Shown here in pieces: positions 61,501 through 64,000 of a stretch of 64,000 bases of DNA (positions are counted from its first letter, which is position 1; each line of letters starts with the position of its first letter). A model generated the notes under the pieces. That model was not told the DNA's origin. It was given only the letters and a program-made list of their open reading frames with translations, and made no database searches. Position numbers and translations under genes: made by a program. The DNA is from Mesaphorura yosii (taxonomy: Eukaryota > Arthropoda > Collembola > Poduromorpha > Tullbergiidae): positions 1 to 64,000 of the forward strand of contig WIXG01000025.1 of NCBI GenBank assembly GCA_009869945.1, written 5' to 3'.

Positions 61501-61905
61501 TTTGTTTAAAATGCTGAGCTTGTTTTGCTGAATCCTGGATGATAAATTCCTTTTGCTTTGTGACTACGAATGCGATACGAGTTTTGTACATGTCACCCCA
61601 TTATAGTACGGCGTAAATGTGAAAGTGAAAAACGTGCCGAGCATAGCAGCTCTGTGCAAGCAAACGGCTGCAGAAAAATGAATGATTTGGGAAGCGTGAA
61701 ACGGATGATAGTTGCAAAGATTGATAAATGTTTTTGCTGCTCACAAAGTAAATAAATATCTTTTCTTTTGACACTTTCCCCGTATAGGACTCGCACTCCG
61801 TCTGGTTCGAACGTATCATTCAATCTGCCCACTACCACATCGGGCATCGGCGAAAGCAGCTATACGCCTTCAAGGTTATCAAGAAATCCGTCTGGTGATA
61901 CGTAA
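7466..61905 (+). CDS. shot: Spectraplakin (Shot/VAB-10/MACF1 family), giant cytoskeletal cross-linker, 62-exon model
   Basis: The gene encodes a cytoskeletal cross-linker expected to join F-actin to microtubules. My model joins 62 exons with GT-AG introns whose phases all agree, giving 7,222 residues plus stop. Approximate order by residue: CH1 33-140, CH2 141-268, plakin domain 269-1331 with an SH3 near 801-858, plakin repeats 1357-3722, spectrin rod 3723-6677, EF-hands 6794-6840, GAS2 about 6864-6941, basic Ser-rich tail to 7222. Exon coordinates are given in the domain entries. Seen directly: open frame, splice signals, family motifs such as [18 protein letters not shown] and MVRVGGGW. Known of the family: this exact domain order is unique to spectraplakins. 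Inferred: which exons are used together. The gene name follows Drosophila; vab-10 would be the nematode name. Individual splice sites could be off by a few bases at weak donors, notably 54882. Confidence 0.95.
7563..14011. other. Long 5' intron sequence and likely promoter region for first exon B
   Basis: No coding exon could be supported here. The stretch is intron for transcripts starting with exon A and upstream sequence for exon B. It contains a possible noncoding-exon donor (GGA then GTAAGT near 10290) and many short GCA/GTGCAG-rich runs around 11.7-13.7 kb, but nothing I could assign. Confidence 0.45.
14012..14099 (+). CDS. shot: Alternative first coding exon B of the spectraplakin
   Basis: Starts [18 protein letters not shown] and ends YEESLSKFK plus one G, then donor GTTGGT at 14100. 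Joined to the exon at 16610 it reads [18 protein letters not shown], a junction typical of the common actin-binding spectraplakin form (from family knowledge). It encodes 29 residues. An in-frame TAG at 13994 supports the ATG. The exon has the same end phase as exon A and lies about 2.5 kb upstream of CH1, so A and B look like mutually exclusive starts from separate promoters. The donor is less canonical than most in this gene. Confidence 0.85.
14100..16609. other. Intron between first exon B and CH1
   Basis: About 2.5 kb of A/T-rich intron ending in the acceptor ATTTCAG at 16603-16609. I see no coding exon, RNA gene or repeat in it. Confidence 0.6.
16672..21604. other. Large intron inside the CH1 coding region
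   Basis: A 4.9-kb intron with donor GTAAGC and acceptor TTTCGCAG. Only short random ORFs occur on either strand. A 14-bp palindrome at 19867-19880 is the only local pattern I noted. Its size is striking beside the 60-90 bp introns of the 3' half, so it may hold regulatory sequence, but no element can be named. Confidence 0.6.
19867..19880. repeat. 14-bp CG-rich perfect palindrome
   Basis: TACGCGTACGCGTA is its own reverse complement and contains the ACGCGT word twice. It stands out in an A/T-rich intron. It may be chance or a protein-binding site. Confidence 0.35.
23545..23910 (+). CDS. Candidate alternative first exon with a membrane-like segment (weak)
   Basis: An ORF from ATG 23545 reads 122 residues to a GTAAAT donor at 23911, ending exactly in phase 0, the phase needed to join CH2 at 27633 or the exon at 26721/26769. 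Its C-terminal half has a hydrophobic run, [16 protein letters not shown], followed by a charged, Ser-rich end (KRSLSDSIS). Some vertebrate dystonin isoforms have an N-terminal transmembrane segment, so such an exon is possible in the family. Against it: the sequence resembles nothing I know, an antisense ORF of 104 codons overlaps it, and a phase-0 donor occurs by chance one time in three. Treat it as a hypothesis. Confidence 0.25.
24308..24325. repeat. Short TTCGG tandem repeat
   Basis: Three consecutive TTCGG units plus a partial fourth. A minor microsatellite-like run in intron sequence with no visible function. Confidence 0.5.
26769..27359 (+). CDS. shot: Alternative first exon between CH1 and CH2 (CH1-lacking isoform)
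   Basis: From ATG 26769 the frame is open for 197 codons to the donor GAG|GTAGAC, ending in phase 0, which fits the CH2 exon at 27633. The protein starts [18 protein letters not shown], continues Asp/Glu-rich, then has a basic stretch [17 protein letters not shown] and a Ser/Thr/Gly-rich end, with no known domain. It lies exactly where Drosophila Shot-C-type transcripts, which have CH2 only, start (family knowledge). Half an actin-binding domain binds actin weakly, so this form would bias the protein towards microtubules. Alternatively a TCTTCCTCAG acceptor at 26711-26720 keeps the frame open, so the exon could be inserted between CH1 and CH2. If unspliced, the ORF stops at 27414-27416. Confidence 0.6.
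27633..28806 (+). other. shot: CH2 domain, second half of the actin-binding domain (3 exons)
   Basis: Exons 27633-27796, 27875-27990 and 28703-28806 encode residues about 141-268. Motifs: [39 protein letters not shown] followed by [34 protein letters not shown] and [15 protein letters not shown]. This is a standard CH2, directly abutting CH1 in the full-length form with no extra linker. The LLDPEDVD and SLYDVFP signatures are conserved from worms to humans. The exon phases are 2, 1 and 0 at their ends. Confidence 0.95.
27991..28702. other. Intron within CH2
   Basis: A 712-bp A/T-rich intron (donor GTAATT, acceptor CGTATGTAG). Nothing coding or repetitive seen. Confidence 0.75.
28885..31232 (+). 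other. shot: Plakin domain, N-terminal spectrin-like repeats (8 exons)
   Basis: Exons 28885-29100, 29180-29246, 29329-29641, 29705-29838, 29922-30121, 30195-30434, 30677-30918 and 31007-31232 encode residues about 269-814. The protein is helical and charged with spectrin-type heptads. Recognisable plakin-domain stretches include [90 protein letters not shown] and [14 protein letters not shown]. This module docks membrane and adhesion partners in the family. At 29839 I chose donor GTGAGT because it gives [13 protein letters not shown]; the nearby GTAAGA at 29880 would leave the wrong phase. The last exon runs into the SH3 with [12 protein letters not shown]. Confidence 0.92.
31233..31659. other. 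Intron within the SH3 coding region
   Basis: A 427-bp A/T-rich intron, donor GTAAGT, acceptor GTATTTTAG. No other feature seen. Confidence 0.75.
32054..32248 (-). CDS. Small antisense ORF with a single C2H2-like zinc finger
   Basis: The 64-residue product starts [19 protein letters not shown] and contains [18 protein letters not shown]. Counting from an upstream Cys the pattern is C-x8-C-x12-H-x3-H, with Phe and Met at the usual core positions of a C2H2 finger; the first spacing is longer than the normal 2-4. It sits antisense in an intron next to a duplicated segment. It could be a nested small gene, a piece of a zinc-finger gene, or the remnant of a DNA transposon (hAT-type transposases carry related BED fingers). 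No promoter or splice partner is evident. Chance cannot be ruled out for so short an ORF, though the finger pattern argues against it. Confidence 0.35.
   Translation of the reverse strand: MADNLKNYYTKNLTISGEYVCVVIINGSKCGRSFKDQSNMCKHVKTHFYYLSAKQNTKKQAIPS
32346..32450. repeat. Diverged tandem duplication, unit about 54-62 bp
   Basis: GAAACAAATTGAAAAC occurs at 32346-32361 and again at 32400-32415. ATTGCTGAGATTGTA followed by a GTTGCAC/ATTGCAC end occurs at 32367-32388 and 32429-32450. The two copies keep the same order with an 8-bp length difference between blocks, so this is a short direct duplication. Confidence 0.75.
32543..35171 (+). other. shot: Plakin domain, C-terminal spectrin-like repeats (6 exons)
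   Basis: Exons 32543-32883, 32947-33377, 33448-33656, 33734-33884, 34057-34140 and 34950-35171 encode residues about 852-1331. Family stretches visible: [85 protein letters not shown] and [15 protein letters not shown]. These are the central spectrin repeats after the SH3 in Shot-type plakin domains. The last exon ends NSQ in phase 0 (donor GTAGCA), so it can join either the plakin-repeat unit at 35260 or the rod directly at 43688. Confidence 0.93.
34141..34949. other. Intron in the plakin domain
   Basis: An 809-bp intron (donor GTATGT, acceptor GACTTGCAG). No credible exon or repeat within it. Confidence 0.7.
35260..35336 (+). CDS. shot: Small linker exon leading into the plakin repeats
   Basis: Encodes [20 protein letters not shown] and then ETSPL with a final AG (phase 2), donor GTAAGC. 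The exon is 77 nt, not a multiple of three, and only keeps frame when followed by the plakin-repeat exon at 35414 (AG plus C makes Ser). It is therefore expected to be included or skipped together with that exon. The sequence is Ser/Thr/Pro-rich and probably unstructured. Confidence 0.8.
35414..42509 (+). CDS. shot: Plakin-repeat exon, 7.1 kb uninterrupted
   Basis: One exon encodes 2,365 residues (about 1357-3722), nearly all degenerate plakin repeats: alternating phrases such as [72 protein letters not shown] and [20 protein letters not shown]. From length there are several dozen units of roughly 27-40 residues. Plakin repeats bind intermediate filaments in vertebrates; in invertebrates they occur in selected giant isoforms, for example at epithelial junctions. 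Irregular parts are a Ser/Thr-rich stretch around 38200-38420 (many consecutive Thr) and an Ala/Val/Ile-rich segment at 39591-39662. Donor AGG|GTAAGA at 42510 ends it in phase 0. Long antisense ORFs over it are codon-bias shadows. Confidence 0.95.
42510..42761 (+). other. Read-through extension of the plakin-repeat exon to an in-frame stop
   Basis: If the donor at 42510 is not used, the frame continues 83 codons to TGA at 42759-42761. The extra peptide is strikingly hydrophobic ([18 protein letters not shown], then [18 protein letters not shown]). This would end the protein after the plakin repeats with no rod, similar in layout to nematode VAB-10A. I see no AATAAA in the next 400 bases, so a real terminal exon here is doubtful; most likely this is intron. 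Confidence 0.25.
42762..43687. other. Intron between plakin repeats and rod
   Basis: The remaining part of a 1,178-bp intron starting at 42510 and ending at the acceptor CACCTTACAG (43687). The start of the intron has C/T-rich TGCCC-like runs near 42610-42660. No coding exon supported. Confidence 0.65.
43688..54689 (+). other. shot: Spectrin-repeat rod (22 exons, about 2,950 residues)
   Basis: Exons: 43688-43834, 43907-44130, 44205-44397, 44465-44581, 44645-46144, 46219-46624, 46748-46974, 47113-47533, 47602-48014, 48082-48579, 48653-48979, 49043-49747, 49821-50279, 50351-51043, 51127-51281, 51910-52183, 52254-52583, 52643-53626, 53709-53906, 53972-54102, 54165-54486, 54550-54689. They total 8,864 nt, enough for about 27 repeats of ~109 residues. 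Each repeat shows the usual Trp in helix A and a WDxL/RW-type helix C, for example FNKWLS-like [42 protein letters not shown] and [12 protein letters not shown]. The rod is a flexible spacer. It ends with [18 protein letters not shown] and a short Gly/Arg stretch leading to the linker. No internal stops. Confidence 0.93.
51282..51909. other. Longest intron inside the rod
   Basis: A 628-bp intron, donor GTCAGT and acceptor AATAATTGCAG. A pair of short ORFs, one per strand, look random. An ATTAAATAAA run near 51422-51431 could serve as a cryptic polyadenylation signal but nothing else supports one. Confidence 0.6.
54828..55133 (+). CDS. shot: Two small frame-neutral exons between rod and EF-hands
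   Basis: Exons 54828-54881 (54 nt) and 55068-55133 (66 nt) both enter and leave in phase 2, so each can be skipped alone. They encode [19 protein letters not shown] and [18 protein letters not shown] followed by DRRGR, which are acidic-basic and probably disordered, with possible SP/TP phosphorylation sites. The donor after the first (AG|GTTTGA) is weak, which fits optional use. Without both, 54689 joins 55483 in frame (GG plus T). A variable linker just before the EF-hands is expected to tune microtubule-binding regulation; that role is inference. Confidence 0.6.
55134..55482. other. Intron before the EF-hand exons
   Basis: A 349-bp A/T-rich intron, donor GTAAAG, acceptor TTTATTTCACAG. Nothing else seen. 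Confidence 0.7.
55483..56097 (+). other. shot: Helical lead-in and paired EF-hands
   Basis: Exons 55483-55654, 55747-55864 and the first part of 55948-56174. The lead-in reads [20 protein letters not shown] then [19 protein letters not shown], a conserved helix before the EF pair. Loop 1 at 55804-55839 is [12 protein letters not shown]: acidic at positions 1, 5 and 12, but His replaces the usual Gly at position 6. Loop 2 at 55995-56027 is [12 protein letters not shown]-like and only 11 residues from Asp to Glu where the canonical loop has 12, again with His for Gly. In the family this pair lies next to GAS2 and modulates microtubule binding. Here calcium affinity may be reduced, which is inference. 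Confidence 0.88.
56571..57352. other. Intron at the end of the GAS2 domain
   Basis: A 782-bp intron (donor GTAAGT, acceptor TTTTCTAAATAG) that contains the possible frame-neutral cassette exon at 56905-56991. No other feature seen. Confidence 0.65.
56905..56991 (+). CDS. Possible cassette exon inside the GAS2/tail junction
   Basis: An 87-nt open segment with acceptor TTAATGCTCAG and a consensus donor A|GTAAGT. Entry and exit are both phase 1, matching the flanking exons at 56570 and 57353. It would insert 29 residues ([18 protein letters not shown], then [10 protein letters not shown]) right after KNDPCR. The good splice signals and matching phase make it plausible. The peptide resembles nothing I know and has no Ser/Arg bias like the tail, so it may be chance. 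Confidence 0.35.
57511..59304. other. Largest intron in the 3' half of the gene
   Basis: A 1.8-kb intron, donor GTAAGA, acceptor GTTTATTTAG. It contains a weak frame-neutral candidate exon at 58391-58447. Otherwise A/T-rich with no gene or repeat seen. Confidence 0.65.
58391..58447 (+). CDS. Weak candidate cassette exon in the tail
   Basis: A 57-nt open segment, acceptor TTCATTTCAG and donor TGG|GTAAAC, phase 0 at both ends, matching the flanking exons at 57510 and 59305. It would add [19 protein letters not shown]. The RSISISR part resembles the basic Ser-rich tail. Short length makes a chance match likely enough that I would not include it in the main model. Confidence 0.25.
60216..60353 (+). 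other. Possible alternative 3' end: intronic stop plus three AATAAA signals
   Basis: If the donor at 60216 is not used, the frame runs CAA AGG TAA, stopping at once at 60217-60219. AATAAA occurs at 60252-60257, 60304-60309 and 60348-60353, the densest cluster of polyadenylation-like signals I noticed in the gene. A transcript ending here would encode the GAS2 domain and GSR region but neither SxIP motif. The sequence shows the stop and signals; use of them is inference. Confidence 0.4.
60561..60632 (+). CDS. shot: 72-nt tail exon carrying an SxIP motif, probably optional
   Basis: Acceptor AACCAACCAG, donor AG|GTAAAT. It enters and leaves in phase 2, as do its neighbours, so it can be skipped without frame change. 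It encodes [20 protein letters not shown] then TPTR. SRIP at 60565-60576 fits the SxIP consensus for EB1-type plus-end proteins, with basic residues upstream (GQRPSRIP) and a Ser/Thr/Pro context as seen in known SxIP sites. The acceptor has few pyrimidines, suggesting a weak, regulated exon. Confidence 0.65.
   Translation, partial: TITHSGICRWRDWRRTFHSFDSH
60843..61787. other. Last intron
   Basis: A 945-bp intron, donor GTAATG, acceptor CCCCGTATAG. A Cys-containing ORF at 61570-61755 lies in it but lacks splice support. Nothing else seen. Confidence 0.65.
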
Positions 61906-63213
61906 ATCAGCCATGCCATAAATCTACTTTCTTCGGACAACAACGAGCGAGCTTCGCTACAATGCAATCAGAAAGCACCAAAAAGTAAATAGAAAGAAAT
62001 CTGTTAAGCATAGCTGAATAAGATTAGAGTTCTTCCTCGCTTTTCTTGAATTTCTCACGTCTGTCTTCAATTTCCACGATAACTTTATTAACACGATACA
62101 AGAAAGTGCCTCGATGTAATCAACTCAAGCATATAACAACGTACTTTAAAAATAGACTTCAATTTTTTGGTTTCTACCCACACAGATAGCGAAAAATGAT
62201 TGAACATAGGGAAAGAAATTGTTGAACAATTTCAAGTACGTGGAATACCTTGAGAGTCAAATTGATAAAGTATTCTTATTTTCGTATGACGTACGCTATG
62301 TGCCATGCAAGACAAGTGCTCGCCTCATCATTCCCTGGTTGCGAAACCAGAAACCTGTCACAACGCGGATGATGGTTGTGAATTGGCGACGCAGATCTAT
62401 ACAAAACAATTAATTAATGACCATACTTAAGCTTATTGCCATCTGCATAATAGTAAAATCTGTTTACTGCACGCATAGCACGAGGCACGCTGCCTTCGTG
62501 TGAATGACTCTTGACTAATCGCCTTACGGACAGAATTATATGTCCCATGGGGAAGTATTAATTCTAGAAGTATTAATGGCCCTAAACTACCGCTATTCTA
62601 TTCTGCGCTAGTTCACTAGTTGTACCGTATTAATTAATTAATCAGACGCTTTATGGAATATACGAGATTCTATCTTCTTCTATGTGGTATTAATTATTTT
62701 TCTACTGCTGCGTTGTATTCCGGCTAGCAATAAGTTGCATTTAATTAGCTCACCTTGCTTATAATAATTTTGATTTCCAAACAAAAGCTTTACGAGGTAC
62801 TACAATAATAACAATTTTAGTATTATATGATTACTTGCTAGACTAAACGCGTAATGCATTGACACACAGTATAGTATTAATTTTTTAACGATGATGATGT
62901 CGAACTGCTAAGAAAACTCTGCACCTGTAGCCTTGATTTTATACGAAGCAACTAATGAATTGACGACTCTCGAGAATTTTGTGCTTTTTAGTATTAAAAG
63001 TTTATTAAGTCACGGTGATTCTGGACTCCGTAACTTAATTTACCTTTACATTTACATGTTCGTTAATCCGTTAACTTTCGAGTTCTCGAGTTGAGTTTTC
63101 CATCTAGTTTTGAAAGTATTACGTTTCGATTTTCTTTCTAATCTAGTTTTAGAGCACATTCAACTTTTATCCATGGGTTTTGATTCGTATTCGTAATGTT
63201 ACTAATTATTTTG

Positions 63214-63219
63214 AATAAA
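63214..63219 (+). terminator. Candidate polyadenylation signal AATAAA
   Basis: AATAAA within TTTTGAATAAAATAACAC, 1.3 kb after the TAA. It is the first canonical hexamer I noticed downstream of the stop. Variant signals nearer the stop could be the ones used. Confidence 0.35.
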
Positions 63220-63311
63220 ATAACACGATTAATGCAGCCGAGCAGACTTCGTCTTGACTTCTTGCCGCAGTGTTGATGGATTGGGGTCAAGCCCTTTTCG
63301 CATCGCGATGG

Positions 63312-63318
63312 TATAAAA
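63312..63318 (+). promoter_or_regulatory. Candidate TATA box near the right edge
   Basis: TATAAAA, followed about 25-30 bases later by TCACTTC, a pyrimidine-rich initiator-like word. It lies about 280 bp before the ORF at 63594. It may mark the promoter of the next gene, but a single TATA match is weak evidence. Confidence 0.25.
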
Positions 63319-63593
63319 TGCTTCTTCCCATCTTGTCACTTCGCATGTGGCGTGCTTCTGTCACTGCAGTGATGTAGCCCATTCGTTCAACTTTTGCGTT
63401 TGCATGTGGTCATAATGGTAAAACAAGTGTCAAAAATGTCAAGCTCTCTGCCTCTTCTGTTCATCGCCGTCACCGCTTATTAAGGACCGCAAGTTTGCAA
63501 AACCGCGAATTAAAGCGAAAGCCTTCAACTCGCACCCCCTCGTGGTTCGTGGTTTACTAGCATAAAACACCAGCAGCCAAAGCCAAGTGAACC

Positions 63594-63875
63594 ATGTTCG
63601 TTCCTGCAACGGGAAAGAAGAAAATGACAGCGACTCTGGATGTCTTAAAAAACTTTCCCGTCATTGTGTTTCAGTTTCCAGAACATTTTCAGAGCAAAAG
63701 TTTTCATGTACTCGCAGTCGCAGTCACTTTTTTAATCCACGAAAAGGCCGTTTCTTTCTTAGTCTCATTGTATTGTGCGAGTACAAGTACGAATGCGAAT
63801 ACAAATGTCAACAAAACTTGGACACGAATGAATAAAGCAAGCTTACTACAGCTTTCAGGATTCTGGCTGCTCTAA
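63594..63875 (+). CDS. Short unrecognised ORF, possible start of a downstream gene
   Basis: 93 codons starting MFVPATGKKKMTATLDVLKN and continuing FPVIVFQFPEHFQSKSFHVL, then a hydrophobic run and a Thr/Asn-rich end. The first 35-40 residues look somewhat protein-like and the ATG is preceded by GTGAACC, with a TATA-like box upstream. I do not recognise the family. The second half reads like random translation, so if real, only the first part may be a coding exon. An ORF in another frame overlaps it. Confidence 0.2.
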   Translation: MFVPATGKKKMTATLDVLKNFPVIVFQFPEHFQSKSFHVLAVAVTFLIHEKAVSFLVSLYCASTSTNANTNVNKTWTRMNKASLLQLSGFWLL

Positions 63876-64000
63876 GCGGCGAAGCGTCTTTAAATCTCTT
63901 GCGCAAAGTTTCCTGACTTGTCACTTGGTTTGCGTTTGGCCGGAACTGCTTTGTGTTTTGCGCGTTGTGTTTGTGGCAATGCCCCGAAACTGGAACTTAA

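Larger units (their letters stand above)
57353..61905 (+). other. shot: C-terminal Ser/Arg/Gly-rich tail with SxIP motifs and stop
   Basis: Exons 57353-57510, 59305-59434, 59557-59628, 59722-59893, 60123-60215, 60561-60632, 60774-60842 and 61788-61905 (TAA at 61903-61905). The tail is disordered and basic: [60 protein letters not shown] and [20 protein letters not shown]. The Gly-Ser-Arg runs match the GSR region of spectraplakins, which binds microtubules. Two SxIP-type EB1-binding motifs follow: SRIP at 60565-60576 and SNIP at 60799-60810. The many RxxS/SP sites fit kinase control of microtubule binding, as GSK3 does in MACF1 (family knowledge). Exons from 60123 on share phase 2 boundaries, so several can be skipped. 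Confidence 0.88.
61906..64000. other. 3' untranslated and intergenic sequence
   Basis: Follows the spectraplakin stop. No further coding exon of this gene is recognisable. A/T-rich, with several TTAATTAATTAA-type runs near 62630-62643. A single AATAAA at 63214-63219 is the clearest polyadenylation signal I noticed on the + strand; using it would imply a 1.3-kb 3' UTR. A TATA-like box and a short ORF near the right edge are listed separately. Confidence 0.5.

Noticed and set aside
61570-61755. Cys-containing 61-codon ORF in the last intron
   Set aside because: No splice sites in a matching phase and no motif; probably chance.
1-64000. tRNA, rRNA, CRISPR, LTR elements and LINE/SINE copies
   Set aside because: I looked for T-loop words, spaced repeats, long terminal repeats, reverse-transcriptase motifs and poly(A)-ended repeats and found none I could support by eye. 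A repeat-masking run would be needed to exclude old fragments.

Overview
The window holds one very large intron-containing eukaryotic gene on the + strand, running from about 7.3 kb to 61.9 kb. It encodes a spectraplakin, the giant actin-microtubule cross-linker family of Drosophila Shot, C. elegans VAB-10 and vertebrate MACF1/dystonin. I could build an open reading frame through 62 exons from an ATG at 7466 to a TAA at 61903-61905. Every exon phase matches its neighbour, the sum is 21,669 nt (7,222 residues plus stop), and I saw no internal stop or frameshift. The exon order follows the family: two CH domains (actin binding), plakin domain with an embedded SH3, a 7.1-kb exon of plakin repeats, a spectrin-repeat rod of about 2,950 residues, paired EF-hands, a GAS2 microtubule-binding domain, and a Ser/Arg/Gly-rich tail with SxIP motifs. 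GT-AG introns of mostly 60-90 bp, plakin repeats together with a long rod, and the protein wording suggest an ecdysozoan (arthropod, nematode or tardigrade). The sequence alone does not let me choose between these.

Layout: 1-7.3 kb has no recognisable gene and is upstream or 5' untranslated sequence. From 7.4 to 27.4 kb the 5' half of the gene is spread over long introns and carries alternative starts. Two first coding exons (7466 and 14012) end in the same phase with a lone G and feed the same CH1 exon. A third exon (26769-27359) lies between CH1 and CH2, ends in phase 0 and could start a form lacking CH1. A weaker candidate with a membrane-like segment lies at 23545-23910. From 27.6 to 35.2 kb are CH2 and the plakin domain. 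A two-exon unit (35260-42509) carries the plakin repeats and can be skipped as a pair without changing frame. The rod fills 43.7-54.7 kb in 22 exons. The calcium- and microtubule-binding end fills 54.8-61.9 kb and includes several small exons that keep the frame.

How it works together: the N terminus is expected to bind F-actin, the plakin repeats and rod act as spacer and docking platform, and the GAS2 domain and tail bind microtubules. The two SxIP motifs should recruit EB1-type plus-end proteins. The main regulation visible is modular: promoter choice changes the actin-binding end, the plakin cassette changes the spacer, and an intronic stop followed by three AATAAA signals (60217-60353) could give a C terminus lacking both SxIP motifs.

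The rest of the window is mostly intron or intergenic sequence. One intron contains an antisense 64-codon ORF with a C2H2-like finger beside a short tandem duplication. I found no rRNA, tRNA, CRISPR array or intact mobile element. The most interesting material is the set of alternative modules in this one gene. I did not find evidence for a wholly new system.
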